From contig NZ_PGGN01000001.1 of assembly GCF_003010935.1 (NCBI RefSeq), forward strand, positions 620,001-684,000: a DNA stretch of 64,000 nt, given 5' to 3'. The notes beneath the pieces were generated by a model. It was not told the origin of the DNA and searched no databases. It saw only the letters and a program-made list of their open reading frames with translations. Positions 1 to 9,225 of this stretch are shown piece by piece. The first letter of the stretch is position 1, and each line of letters opens with the position of its first letter. This DNA comes from Phyllobacterium endophyticum. Lineage in GTDB: Bacteria; Pseudomonadota; Alphaproteobacteria; Rhizobiales; Rhizobiaceae. Position numbers and translations under genes: made by a program.

Positions 1-1175
1 TAGCGTCCGGCATTCTGGGCAAAAATGCGGTTGTGCTTGGGACCGCTCCAGTTCAGGCAGTACCTGTCATCCAGAACCGGACGGTTGTGACGATCGAACT
101 GGATACGATCCTGCAAGCCAGCAACAGCATCCGGCAGTTTGAACTGGTAGCCCGTCGCAAGGATAATAGCATCCGCGTGGAAGACCTCGACGCCGCCGTC
201 AAAACGGTTACGCACGATCAGGCGGTAGCCGTTCTTGTCGGCCTCCATCTGGATGACGTCCCGGTTTGGCGACAATTTCGCATCGATATCGCGATTTTCC
301 AGGTAACGCAGACTGTAGAGCCGGCGATAGATGTTGTTGATCGTCGAAATCGACAAGCCGTCGCTGGTCAGGACAGAGGCTTTCAACGCCTCCAGTTTCT
401 GATCGCTGTTGAGGTTGAGATAGGCATAGACATATTCCGGTGAGAACACCTGGTTGGAGAAGGCAGTATCATTGATCGGCTCGAAATTGTGCCGGCGGCT
501 GAACCAGTTGAGTTCCTTCAACTCGGATTTGGCGTTGAGCAATGCTTCCACGACTTCGCCGCCGCTTTGCCCCCCACCAATCACCGCGATACGCGCGGCC
601 TTCAGCGGCGCCAGACGATACGCCGCTTCCGAATTGTGGAAGCACGTGTCGCCAAGAAAAGGCGTTGCCCAGGCGGGAACGAACGGCGTGGTTCCAGTAC
701 CCAGAACCAGATTGTTGGCCGCGACGCTGCCGTTGTCGAACCTTAGGTGAAACTGGTTCTTTTCGTAGCTGACATCGCGGACCACCGCGTTGAAACTGAG
801 GTTCTTTAGCTGGCTTGCTACCCAGGCGAGATAATGCGCGAACTCGCGTCGCGGCACAGCCTCATACTGCGCATTGAGAAAAGCGTAGAGCCGCTTGTGC
901 GCCACGAGGTATGAAACGAATGACCAGCGGCTCGTTGGCATGACCGGAGTGACGAGGTCCTTAAGATAGGACGATTGCAACTCCACGTCGGGCAGCATCA
1001 TCCCTGGATGCCAGTTGAAAACCGGCTGGCGCTCATAGAAGTGCGCTTTGACATTGCTAAGTCCATCGAGCAGCGACGCGAGGCTCAAATTCGATGGCCC
1101 GATTCCTATCCCGGCCACATCAAGCGCATCATGTGCATGGCCGGTTCGATCATTGTTCGCAAACATGGCGGTCAT
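1..1175 (-). CDS. vbsO: L-ornithine N5-monooxygenase (hydroxamate siderophore), C-terminus beyond window
   Basis: FAD- and NADPH-dependent hydroxylase of the IucD/PvdA/SidA family; it would convert the side-chain amine of ornithine (or lysine) to N-hydroxy as the first committed step of hydroxamate synthesis. I translated it from the reverse strand: 391 codons are open to the window edge and the last part of the protein is missing. Visible motifs are the N-terminal FAD loop GIGIGPSN (residues 22-29), a mid-protein NADPH loop GGGQSGGE, and the late ATGY motif. The ATG at 1175 follows GAAAGGA by about 8 bases. It lies 30 bases after the NRPS gene, in the order G-S-O known from the vicibactin cluster. 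Substrate ornithine rather than lysine is inferred from that context. Confidence 0.88.
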   Translation of the reverse strand, partial: MTAMFANNDRTGHAHDALDVAGIGIGPSNLSLASLLDGLSNVKAHFYERQPVFNWHPGMMLPDVELQSSYLKDLVTPVMPTSRWSFVSYLVAHKRLYAFLNAQYEAVPRREFAHYLAWVASQLKNLSFNAVVRDVSYEKNQFHLRFDNGSVAANNLVLGTGTTPFVPAWATPFLGDTCFHNSEAAYRLAPLKAARIAVIGGGQSGGEVVEALLNAKSELKELNWFSRRHNFEPINDTAFSNQVFSPEYVYAYLNLNSDQKLEALKASVLTSDGLSISTINNIYRRLYSLRYLENRDIDAKLSPNRDVIQMEADKNGYRLIVRNRFDGGVEVFHADAIILATGYQFKLPDAVAGLQDRIQFDRHNRPVLDDRYCLNWSGPKHNRIFAQNAGR

Positions 1176-1205
1176 CAAGAATTTTCCTTTCGGTGAACGT
1201 GTCGT

Positions 1206-4200
1206 TCAAAGCGCTTCATCCAGCCGGTGTGCCAATCGGCTGTGAAAGGCCTGCGAGCCGATGACATGCAAATGATTGGTGCCGGAGATGATCTCCGCGG
1301 GATTTGCCCGGGGGGAATAACGCCGCCAGTCAATGAGGTTGAGTCCCCGGTTCAGGCTGTCATCAGCTGCCCACGAATGGATAGCGACGTCGTGCGGCTG
1401 CAACTGGTGGCGCCGGAAAATCAGGGCATTGTCGATGAGTATCCAGAAAGTGTGCTCGCGGCTGCTGATATCCGGCCCGTCGGTTGGCAGTGCCTCCTTC
1501 TCGTCCCCCACGAACCGCAGGAACTGGTTGTAGGTGTCGCCATCCATGACGCCGAGCAGTCGATCCCACTCGGCCCGCATCGCGCTACGGGAAAGCCAGT
1601 CCTCTACCGTCTGATGCAGGCTGTCGCGCTCTCCCTGCTTGAATCGGGGAACCGAGCCAATGGCAAATTCAGTGCCGAGATCGCATACATCGACCATCGT
1701 GATCAGGCGCAGGTCGATCTCGTTGCCGAGCCTGCGCGCCGCCTCATAGGCAAGCAGGCCACCCCATGACCAGCCGAGGAAATAACAGGGCTTCCCTTTG
1801 CTGTGAGCTCGAATGTAGTCGACATAGCCTTCGATGATTTCATCGACAGATGCGCCAATCTGCTTCTGCTCGGACAGTGAGTAGCAGATGAAACCCGTTG
1901 CCGGTTGGTCCGGACCAAGATAGTCGACCAGCTTGACGTATTCGCGTGTGCTCACCAGCAGCCCGGGAAAGCAGTAAAGCATCGGTTTGCTGCCCGATGC
2001 ACGCAAGACTATCACCTCACTTCCCGCACGCTCGTCGCCAGCGTCGATGATCTTGGCAAAAGAGCGGATAGTCGGGTTGTTGAAGAGGTCCGCGATTGTC
2101 GTGCGGCTTTGCGGCCTGCGCTGGCGCAGCGCAGAAAGAATGCGGATGGCGCCAAGCGAGTTGCCGCCAATAGAGAAGAAATTATCCTCCACGCTGATCG
2201 GGCCCGAACTGAGCACATTCTGCCAGATTTCGAGAACTTCTTCTTCGGCCGGGTTTTCGGGTGCGATGATTGTTCGCTCCACCGGCGCCGGTGCCGGAAG
2301 GGCAAAGCGATCGAGTTTACTATTCGGATTGATCGGCATGCTTTTCAACGCGACGATCGCCGAGGGAACCATGTATCCCGGCAGGGAGCGTTCCAGTGCC
2401 GAGTGGATCGTGGCGATCGTGAGTTCGGCTCCCTGCTTCGGAACAACGTAGGCCACCAATATCTTCTGTTTCGTCGCCTCGTCGTCACGCAGAACGACCA
2501 GCGCCTCGCCTACTCCATCTTGCTCGAGCAGGGCCGCTTCGATCTCGCCGAGTTCGATACGATAGCCACGCAACTTTACCTGATGGTCGACACGGCCCAC
2601 GAATTCAACCGTGCCGTCCTCACGCCAGCGCGTCAGGTCTCCGGAACGGTAAAGCCGGCCGCCATCCTTCGAGAAAGGATCGGGAATGAAACGGTCCGCG
2701 GTGGTGTCGGGTTTTCCGATATATCCCCGGGCCATGCCTTCCCCGCCGATATAAAGCTCACCCGTCACGCCGATGGGGCAGGGATTGAGATCCGGATCAA
2801 GCACATAGACGCGGCGATTGCCGACGGCGCGGCCGATAGGCGCATATGTGCCCTCGAACTTCTGGCCTGCGCGCACCTTCCAGACCATCGGCGTCATGAT
2901 CGTTTCCGTTGGTCCGTACCCATTGATCAGCCATTCGGATTTCAGCACCTTCGATAATAGATCGAACGTCTGCTGGGCGAGGCCCTCGCCGCCAAACGAG
3001 TAGAGCCGCATGGGCGGCGCGCTGTCGGTGAGGTCGGCCCATTCTGCCAGCTGCTGCAAGTAGGTAGTGGGGATGCTTGCATTGTTTGCGCCATGCTTGC
3101 GCATGGCCGTCAGGGTCTCCTCCGGCGTCCATAGGGGTTGGTCGGGCAGGATGATGCTGCCGCCCTCCATGAGAGGGTTCATCCAGCGTTCGTGGCCGCC
3201 ATCGGAGCTGAATGGAAGGAAAGGCAACTCCCGCGATTCTTCACTCATGCCGTACACGCGTGACGTATTCTGCATGTGGTGGGTCAATGGCCCATGCTCG
3301 ACGGCAACGCCCTTGGGCAGGCCCGTGGAGCCGGACGTGTACATGATATAGGCGAGTTGGTTTGTATGAACCGAGACCTTTGGATCTGTGTCCGGTTCCT
3401 GGGAAAGATCGAGCTTGTCGAGCTCGAGTATCGTCGCATCGAGTCCGTCGGGAATGCGTTCGAGCAGCCAGCTATTGGTGAGGATCACCTTCACACCGCC
3501 GTCGCGCAGAATATGATGATTTCGTGTGGTCGGATGATCGGGTTCGACCGGTATATAGGCACCGCCGGCCTTCAACGTCGCAAGAATTCCCACGATGGCC
3601 TCGGGCGATCGTTTCACTGCGATAGCAACGCTGACATCTGCCCCCACGCCAAGCTTGATCAGCCGGTGCGCAAGCCTGTTGGCGTTCTGGTCGAGCCGGC
3701 GGTGGCTCCATACTTCGTCGGCGAATATGATCGCCGTCTTGTCAGGTGTGCGGATGGCATGCGCGGCAATGTGCTCATGCACGGGCCGGTCGTCATTTGT
3801 GCCGTCGTCCGCATAGGGCGCGGACAGCAGCTCCAGCTCATCCTCCGCCACGAGTTCGATATCCTTCATCCGGATTTCTGGCGTTGTAACGGCCTGCCGA
3901 AGAATCCGTTGGAAATGCGTGGCCGCGCGCTCAACCAGCGCGGGCTCGTAGATGTCTGCCGCATGGTCGAAAAACGCGTTGAGCCCGCCAGTCTCATTCG
4001 GCGCGACCACGAGTGCGAGCTCCACGTCCGAACGGGGCTGCAAAGACGATACCGGCTGTGATCGGCGGAACTCGAACAGGGATTTGACGATGGCATCCTG
4101 CTCGCGCTCCTCGTGTGTCTGTATCTCCTGCACCAGTCGCTCGAACGGCACGAGGTTGCTCGTTCCTTCGGCCTCGGCCGATACTATCGCATGACAAACG

Positions 4201-5165
4201 TCAAGCACCCGGCTTCTTGGGGCAACCTGGAATCTCAGCGGCAGGACCTGCTCGCTGCGACTGACGGCCTGAGGACTTTTATCCCCGCAACGGTTGGCCA
4301 GGAGCGTTCCGTAAAGCAGTTCATGATTGCCGCTGTAGCGGGCGAGCAGGATTGCGAAGGCAGCTGAGAGCACATGTTGTGGCTCGATCCCGTTTCGCTT
4401 GGCGTAAGCCTGCACCTCGGTCCAGACCGTGGCTTCCAGCTCAAAAGCGGCATGAAGCCGTGTTGACCCGGCATAGCTGCTGGCGTTGAAGCGAACAGGC
4501 AGGGTGACGGCGTTGTAGTCTTCGCCAATCAGCTTGCGCCAATAGGCAAGAGCGGACGCAAAGCTCTCTGTTTCCAGCCACTCTTCTTCTCGCAGGCCCC
4601 GCAACAGACAGTCATCATCGAGCGGCACCAAGGGCTCGTCGGTTACTAATGCGACAAGCTCTCTTTGCAACACCGAGATCGCCGCAACGTCACAGATTAT
4701 CGGGTGCAGGACGAAGGTCGACCGTATCGTGTCCCGGCCGCAAACGATGAGCTGGCAACGGGCAGACACGCCGCCCAGCAAATCGAATGGTCGGGCAATG
4801 AATGCAGCCCGCGCTGCGTCTGCTTCGTCGGCGTCGAGCGGGTTGCTGTCGCTGCCGAGCGTCTCGATCGGAGGAACGTCGCCGGCATTGGCAAATTGTT
4901 CGATGCGGCCTCCGGCAAAGCGGAGGAAGCGCATTCGCAAGGCACTATGACGAGCTGCCACTGCGGCGACAGCCTTTTGTATTCGGTCGAGTGAAACCGA
5001 GCGCTCCCAGTCGAGCGTCAGCACCTGCGGTGGGAACACGGAGCTGTTGCCGATCTGCTCAAGTGACCATATGCGCTTTTGAGCGAGCGTGAGGGGAAAG
5101 CTGCGGGAAAAATCCTCGACGTCAACGGGCTTGCCGCTCTGGTCGGGTGCAACAGGCTTGTTCAT
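1206..5165 (-). CDS. vbsS: Non-ribosomal peptide synthetase, C-A-PCP-TE (vicibactin synthetase type)
   Basis: Single-module synthetase of 1319 residues. Condensation-like domain about 20-440, with LTLAQKRIWSL near 25 and RHSALRMRF near 72. Adenylation domain about 460-960, with YTSGSTGLPKG at 609-619, NGYGPTE at 748-754, YRSGDL at 839-844 and the A10 lysine in NPNSKLDR at 946-953. Carrier domain about 975-1040, with phosphopantetheine serine 1003 in GGNS. Thioesterase about 1055-1315, with GWSWGG and nucleophile Ser1133. In the published VbsS model the enzyme loads hydroxyornithine and its thioesterase trimerises and cyclises the units. The condensation core HHxxxDG reads HPIICDV (154-160), so the usual catalytic second histidine is absent. 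The ATG lies 4 bases after vbsG. Substrate identity is inferred from neighbours. Confidence 0.9.
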   Translation of the reverse strand: MNKPVAPDQSGKPVDVEDFSRSFPLTLAQKRIWSLEQIGNSSVFPPQVLTLDWERSVSLDRIQKAVAAVAARHSALRMRFLRFAGGRIEQFANAGDVPPIETLGSDSNPLDADEADAARAAFIARPFDLLGGVSARCQLIVCGRDTIRSTFVLHPIICDVAAISVLQRELVALVTDEPLVPLDDDCLLRGLREEEWLETESFASALAYWRKLIGEDYNAVTLPVRFNASSYAGSTRLHAAFELEATVWTEVQAYAKRNGIEPQHVLSAAFAILLARYSGNHELLYGTLLANRCGDKSPQAVSRSEQVLPLRFQVAPRSRVLDVCHAIVSAEAEGTSNLVPFERLVQEIQTHEEREQDAIVKSLFEFRRSQPVSSLQPRSDVELALVVAPNETGGLNAFFDHAADIYEPALVERAATHFQRILRQAVTTPEIRMKDIELVAEDELELLSAPYADDGTNDDRPVHEHIAAHAIRTPDKTAIIFADEVWSHRRLDQNANRLAHRLIKLGVGADVSVAIAVKRSPEAIVGILATLKAGGAYIPVEPDHPTTRNHHILRDGGVKVILTNSWLLERIPDGLDATILELDKLDLSQEPDTDPKVSVHTNQLAYIMYTSGSTGLPKGVAVEHGPLTHHMQNTSRVYGMSEESRELPFLPFSSDGGHERWMNPLMEGGSIILPDQPLWTPEETLTAMRKHGANNASIPTTYLQQLAEWADLTDSAPPMRLYSFGGEGLAQQTFDLLSKVLKSEWLINGYGPTETIMTPMVWKVRAGQKFEGTYAPIGRAVGNRRVYVLDPDLNPCPIGVTGELYIGGEGMARGYIGKPDTTADRFIPDPFSKDGGRLYRSGDLTRWREDGTVEFVGRVDHQVKLRGYRIELGEIEAALLEQDGVGEALVVLRDDEATKQKILVAYVVPKQGAELTIATIHSALERSLPGYMVPSAIVALKSMPINPNSKLDRFALPAPAPVERTIIAPENPAEEEVLEIWQNVLSSGPISVEDNFFSIGGNSLGAIRILSALRQRRPQSRTTIADLFNNPTIRSFAKIIDAGDERAGSEVIVLRASGSKPMLYCFPGLLVSTREYVKLVDYLGPDQPATGFICYSLSEQKQIGASVDEIIEGYVDYIRAHSKGKPCYFLGWSWGGLLAYEAARRLGNEIDLRLITMVDVCDLGTEFAIGSVPRFKQGERDSLHQTVEDWLSRSAMRAEWDRLLGVMDGDTYNQFLRFVGDEKEALPTDGPDISSREHTFWILIDNALIFRRHQLQPHDVAIHSWAADDSLNRGLNLIDWRRYSPRANPAEIISGTNHLHVIGSQAFHSRLAHRLDEAL

Positions 5166-5169
5166 ATTG

Positions 5170-5394
5170 TCACCGGCTCCTGGCCTGGATGTTCATGGCC
5201 AGACGCAAGCTGCGCGGCCGCGGATCGCTCCAAACTTCCTTTATTTTCTTGAGGCACTCATCGCGTGTGCCGCCATGGGCTTGTCTGCTCCAGCCGGCAG
5301 GCAGCGCCTTGTCGTCCGGCCAAACGGAATACCGTTCTTCCTGATCGCGCACGACGCTCCACGTTTCCGGCTCTAAAGCTACTGGTACGGACAT
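5170..5394 (-). CDS. vbsG: MbtH-like NRPS partner protein
   Basis: Small MbtH-family protein that binds and activates NRPS adenylation domains. The 74 residues carry the family signature: YSVWPDD, PAGW, then CLKKIKEVWSDPRP. I start it at the ATG giving MSVPVALEP because AGGAG sits 7-8 bases upstream; the open frame continues to a TTG 11 codons earlier, but that would overlap the CGTCTCT promoter element at 5433-5427. It is the first gene of the leftward vbsGSO operon and lies 4 bases before vbsS, which fits its role as that enzyme's partner. Confidence 0.9.
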   Translation of the reverse strand: MSVPVALEPETWSVVRDQEERYSVWPDDKALPAGWSRQAHGGTRDECLKKIKEVWSDPRPRSLRLAMNIQARSR

Positions 5395-5426
5395 CTGAAG
5401 GCTCCTGGAACAATACAACATGATCA

Positions 5427-5456
5427 AGAGACGGATGGGGGCTCGCCCGATTTAGG
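5427..5456 (-). promoter_or_regulatory. RpoI/PvdS-type promoter of vbsGSO
   Basis: On the reverse strand: CCTAAATCG (5456-5448), 14 bases, then CGTCTCT (5433-5427). The core is TAAAT-N16-CGT, the form of the iron-starvation box read by PvdS-type ECF sigma factors. The distance to the vbsG ATG is about 33 bases, right for a promoter. The same two blocks with the same spacing occur on the opposite strand in front of vbsA, and an RpoI-like sigma gene lies in the window. Use by that sigma factor is inferred. Confidence 0.8.
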
Positions 5457-5488
5457 CGGAAGGCCAGAAATATTTTTTCGAAGATTAC

Positions 5489-5518
5489 CCTAAATCGATG
5501 CTGACCATGTTCGTCTCT
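5489..5518 (+). promoter_or_regulatory. RpoI/PvdS-type promoter of vbsADL
   Basis: CCTAAATCG (5489-5497), 14 bases, then CGTCTCT (5512-5518); core TAAAT-N16-CGT. Both blocks and their spacing are identical to the divergent vbsG promoter while the spacer sequence is unrelated, as expected for two promoters held by one sigma factor. About 25 bases separate it from the vbsA ATG, with GGAG in between as ribosome site. Confidence 0.8.
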
Positions 5519-5543
5519 GTATCAACGATATGCGGAGCCGATC

Positions 5544-6566
5544 ATGCCTTCCAACGCCAGCCTAGCCACATATGCTCATGCGGAGCCTGCGCCCGAGGCA
5601 TGGAGCTTCCTCCGTCGAGGTTCGCTCCTGTCGCCTGACCTGCTGCGATTATCGACCGCGGCAGGTAACTTTCTTGTTCCGTTCGAGAAGGCTGGAAGTA
5701 CGGTGCAGCTCCGCTTGCCTGATGTCACCGGGGATGACGCGGTAAAGGTTCTGTCTTCGGCGATCGAGTTCATGTCGGCGCAATCGCGCGAAGCAGGCGC
5801 TATCGAAATTTCGGACGTGCCGGCATCCGTTTTTCCGCTTGGTTCCCGTGAAGACAACAGTTTGACGGTCGATCCGCGTGCATTCTGGCAATGGCCAGTG
5901 CCCTGGATAGCAAAGCCGGCTTATCCACACCCGCAGGTGCATGTGTTCAGCAATGGCCGCTATCATCCGGAGCGGCCGCAAAAGCCCACAGGCATTGTCT
6001 ATGAGCGCTATATTCCCTGGCTGGACCAAAGCCTGTCGTTCCGTGTGGCGGATCCCGCCGCCGACATCGAGCATTTCCACCGCTGGATGAACGATGAACA
6101 AGTGAACGTCGTGTGGGAAGATGCTGGTGACCGGCAAAAGCACGCGGACATTCTCGAGGATCGCCTGCGAGATCCGCATATGCTTGCGTTGATCGGCTGC
6201 TTCGATGGCGTGCCATTCGGATATTTCGAAGTTTACTGGGCCAAGGAAAATCGGCTCGGCCCCTATTACGATGCGCAGGACTATGATCGCGGCTGGCACG
6301 TCGCCATCGGCGAACCGGCGTATCGTGGCAAGCAATGGATTACCGCCTGGCTACCGTCGCTCATGCATTTCATCTTTCTCGACGATCCCCGCACCCAGCG
6401 CATAGTCGGTGAACCCCGCGCCAGCCATGAACAGCAAATCCGCAATCTCGACCGGTCGGGATTTGCCAAGGTGAAGCACTTCGATTTCCCCCACAAGCGC
6501 GCCATGCTGGTCATGCTGACGCGCGAGCGCTTCTTCGGCGATCGTCTCTGGACGCCAGCGCCGTGA
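5544..6566 (+). CDS. vbsA: Hydroxyornithine N-acyltransferase, IucB/GNAT type
   Basis: 340-residue siderophore acyltransferase. The C-terminal half (about 170-335) is a GNAT domain of the IucB/AlcB kind: FHRWMNDE near its start, then GYFEVYW, a DRGWHVAIGEP segment, and EPRASHEQQIRNLDRSGF near the end. The N-terminal half is less conserved. In the vicibactin model VbsA transfers an acetyl group to the N5-hydroxyl-amine of ornithine to form the hydroxamate. The ATG at 5544 follows GGAG by 7 bases. The stop overlaps the next start by 4 bases, so translation is probably coupled to vbsD. Confidence 0.86.
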   Translation: MPSNASLATYAHAEPAPEAWSFLRRGSLLSPDLLRLSTAAGNFLVPFEKAGSTVQLRLPDVTGDDAVKVLSSAIEFMSAQSREAGAIEISDVPASVFPLGSREDNSLTVDPRAFWQWPVPWIAKPAYPHPQVHVFSNGRYHPERPQKPTGIVYERYIPWLDQSLSFRVADPAADIEHFHRWMNDEQVNVVWEDAGDRQKHADILEDRLRDPHMLALIGCFDGVPFGYFEVYWAKENRLGPYYDAQDYDRGWHVAIGEPAYRGKQWITAWLPSLMHFIFLDDPRTQRIVGEPRASHEQQIRNLDRSGFAKVKHFDFPHKRAMLVMLTRERFFGDRLWTPAP

Positions 6567-7975
6567 CCGCCAAGCACCATCGGTCCTATTTTGCACCCGA
6601 CGACCTGAACGATCCGGCGCTTGCGAGCCTGATATTCAGGCTCGGCATGCCGGCCGTTGCAGGACTTTCGATCAATGCGGTACACCACACGATCAACATG
6701 GTGTTCGTCGGCATGATCGGCAGCCAGGAGATCGCTGCGATCACGATCGTCTTGCCGATTCTGATGATGGTCGGAGCCATCGGCGAGGGGCTCGGCGTCG
6801 GCGTCGCAACGGCGGTCAGCCGCGCGCTCGGTGGCGGCGATCCACGTCATGCCAACGTCACCGCTTCCACGTTGTTCATGTTGGCGATACCGGTCGGGCT
6901 TGCGCTGACGGCAGCCATTCTCCTTTTCCGGCGAGAGCTTCTCATCCTCTTTGGCGCGAGCGAGCCCATGTTGCCCTTGGCCGAACATTATCTCGCGATT
7001 GTCGCCTTCTCCGTGACGCTGACGATGCTGCAGATACTTTCCGATTTCATTGCCATTTCAGAGGGCAATACCCGTTTCAGCATGTGGACGCTGTTGGGCT
7101 GCTTTGCCCTCAACATCGTGCTCGACCCTATCCTGATCTTCTGGTTCGGGTTCGGCCTTGCAGGGGCCGCAATCGCCACCATCCTGTCGCAGATTGCAGC
7201 GCTCGTCGCTTATCTCGTCTATTTCCACAGGCGCGTCGGCACCTTGCACATAGCTGCGCGCTTCGTGGCATTTCGCACCGATGTTCTCAAGCCGGTGCTG
7301 CTCATAGGATTGCCGGTATCGCTCACGAGCATGTTGAGCAGCGCCAGCTTTGCAGTCCTCTTCACTTTCGCCGGTTTTTACCGCGGCGACAGCGGCATAG
7401 CCGGCATTGGCATCGCGTTGCGCGTCCTGACGTTGGGCATGCTGCCGATCATCGGTCTGTCGCTAGGCGGTCAGGCTGTATTGAGCTTCGCGTGGGGCGC
7501 CAGAAATTCGCAGCGTCTGCTCGCCGCTTCCGGCATTCTCATCAAGCTCACATCGGCATTCGCCTTCCTCTACGGCCTTGGAGTCGTGCTGCTGCGCCAT
7601 CGCGTTGCTGCGGTTTTCACCGCCGATCCCGCGATCGCCGATATTGCGGCGCTCACGCTCGTCATCACGCACATCCCGTTCATTTTCTTCGGCGCAAGAC
7701 AGATCCTGCTGGTGCTCCTGCAAGCGCAGGGCAGGGCGCGGCTGGCGGCGTCCATCGGTGTCGCGCAGAATGGTTATTTCCTGCTGCCGCTCCTGTTCAT
7801 CCTGCCGCACTGGTTTGGGTTCGGCGGGGTCCTCGCCAGCCTTTTCATCGCGCCGGTGCTGACCGCTCTCCTGTCATCGGCGCTGCTCGCCGTCATTCTC
7901 CGCCAGCTGCGGGGGCGTTCTCCATCCAGTTCCATCACCAGTTTCAATAGCACCGTGTCTGAGAGGACATCATGA
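6563..7975 (+). CDS. vbsD: MATE-family efflux transporter, probable siderophore exporter
   Basis: 470-residue polytopic membrane protein with about twelve hydrophobic segments in two similar halves. The start of the domain (FRLGMPAVAGLSINAVHHTI, then FVGMIGSQEIAAITIVLPI) is typical of MATE exporters, which expel substrates using an ion gradient. It starts at GTG 6563 inside the end of vbsA and ends overlapping vbsL by 4 bases, so it belongs to the vbsADL operon. Export of the finished siderophore is inferred from this position. The gene name follows the R. leguminosarum operon order. Confidence 0.85.
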   Translation: MTAKHHRSYFAPDDLNDPALASLIFRLGMPAVAGLSINAVHHTINMVFVGMIGSQEIAAITIVLPILMMVGAIGEGLGVGVATAVSRALGGGDPRHANVTASTLFMLAIPVGLALTAAILLFRRELLILFGASEPMLPLAEHYLAIVAFSVTLTMLQILSDFIAISEGNTRFSMWTLLGCFALNIVLDPILIFWFGFGLAGAAIATILSQIAALVAYLVYFHRRVGTLHIAARFVAFRTDVLKPVLLIGLPVSLTSMLSSASFAVLFTFAGFYRGDSGIAGIGIALRVLTLGMLPIIGLSLGGQAVLSFAWGARNSQRLLAASGILIKLTSAFAFLYGLGVVLLRHRVAAVFTADPAIADIAALTLVITHIPFIFFGARQILLVLLQAQGRARLAASIGVAQNGYFLLPLLFILPHWFGFGGVLASLFIAPVLTALLSSALLAVILRQLRGRSPSSSITSFNSTVSERTS

Positions 7976-9156
7976 ACAAAGCCATGCCTCCGCAGGAGTT
8001 CAGTACTGAAATGCCGGACGACCTGTTTTCGCCAGTCGATGCCGCTGCATTCAATGCGGTTTCCCCGCCGATATTCCAGACGTCGCTTTTCACTTACGAC
8101 AGCTATGAAGCGATGGAAGATGTGTTTGCGGGCCGCTCGCGCAACTACATCTATTCGCGCGGCGACAATCCTACCGTACGCGAATTTGAATTGCTCACCG
8201 CGCGGCTTGAAGGCGCCGAGGACGGAAGGGGCTTTTCTAACGGTACGGCTGCAATCACGGCGACGATCCTCAGCCTCGTGGAAGCGGGCGACAGGGTGGT
8301 GGCGGTCCGGCATCTCTACAATGATATCTACCGGCTTTTCGTCAAGCTGCTCGCCCGTTTCGGCGTTGCGGTGGATTTCGTCGATCCCTCCAATCACGAT
8401 GAAGTGCGCGCTGCCCTCCCTGGGGCGAAACTGCTTTATCTGGAAAATCCGACGTCTATGGTCTTTGAATTGCAGGATATCGAAGCGCTGGCGGCGATGG
8501 CCAAGGAATATGGCGTCGTAAGTGTCATCGACAACTCCTGGGCGACTCCGCTATTCCAGAAGCCGATCCAGCACGGCGTAGACCTCGTCATACACGCCGC
8601 ATCGAAATACCTCGGTGGCCACAGTGATACGGTTGCCGGCGTGGTGGTCGGCCCGCGCGACCTGATCGCAAAAATCAACAGTACGACCTACCCCTATATC
8701 GGAGCGAAATTGTCGCCATTCGAGGCCTGGCTTCTGCTGCGCGGCATGAGAACGCTCAAGGTGCGTCTGAAGGAACACATGCATAACGGGCTTGTGCTTG
8801 CCCGCCACTTGCAGCAGCACCCGGACATATCGCTTGTTCGTCACCCTGCATTTTCAGACCATCAGGGCAAGAAAACGCTGACGGGCTTCTCCGGCCTGTT
8901 CGCCTTTGACCTGAGCCCGGACGTCGACGTGGCACGCTTTGTCAATGCGCTGCGCCATATCAGGCTCGGCGTCAGTTGGGGCGGTCCGGAAACGCTCGTG
9001 GTACCGGCGAAGGCCGCGCTGCAAATCCCCGACCGAATGACATCCTTCGTTCGCTTTGGGGTCAACCCGCAGACAATACGCTTTGCAGTTGGTCTGGAGG
9101 AGCCGGAGATCATCTGGAACGATCTCCAGCAGGCCCTGCACAGTGCGCGTCTGTAG
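7972..9156 (+). CDS. vbsL: PLP-dependent enzyme of the Cys/Met metabolism family (VbsL-like)
   Basis: 394-residue fold-type I PLP enzyme related to cystathionine gamma-synthase and beta-lyase. NYIYSRGDNPTVREFE lies near residue 55, and the cofactor lysine is in HAASKYLGGHSD at about 205-216. In a siderophore operon a methionine-pathway role is unlikely. In the published vicibactin model VbsL epimerises the L-ornithine unit to D, and racemase-type chemistry suits a PLP enzyme. Function is inferred from synteny, since this family is broad. Last gene of the vbsADL operon; the receptor promoter follows. Confidence 0.75.
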   Translation: MNKAMPPQEFSTEMPDDLFSPVDAAAFNAVSPPIFQTSLFTYDSYEAMEDVFAGRSRNYIYSRGDNPTVREFELLTARLEGAEDGRGFSNGTAAITATILSLVEAGDRVVAVRHLYNDIYRLFVKLLARFGVAVDFVDPSNHDEVRAALPGAKLLYLENPTSMVFELQDIEALAAMAKEYGVVSVIDNSWATPLFQKPIQHGVDLVIHAASKYLGGHSDTVAGVVVGPRDLIAKINSTTYPYIGAKLSPFEAWLLLRGMRTLKVRLKEHMHNGLVLARHLQQHPDISLVRHPAFSDHQGKKTLTGFSGLFAFDLSPDVDVARFVNALRHIRLGVSWGGPETLVVPAKAALQIPDRMTSFVRFGVNPQTIRFAVGLEEPEIIWNDLQQALHSARL

Positions 9157-9225
9157 CATCGAGGCCACACCCGAACGCGATCTTGCGAGGCGCGGGAAAA
9201 ACGCAGGGATTTCAGACCCCGCGCC

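Noticed and set aside
61..180. Apparent frameshift in vbsO near the window edge
   Set aside because: On rereading the reverse strand the frame is continuous (DAVAGLQDRIQFD), so the gene is intact as far as it can be seen.
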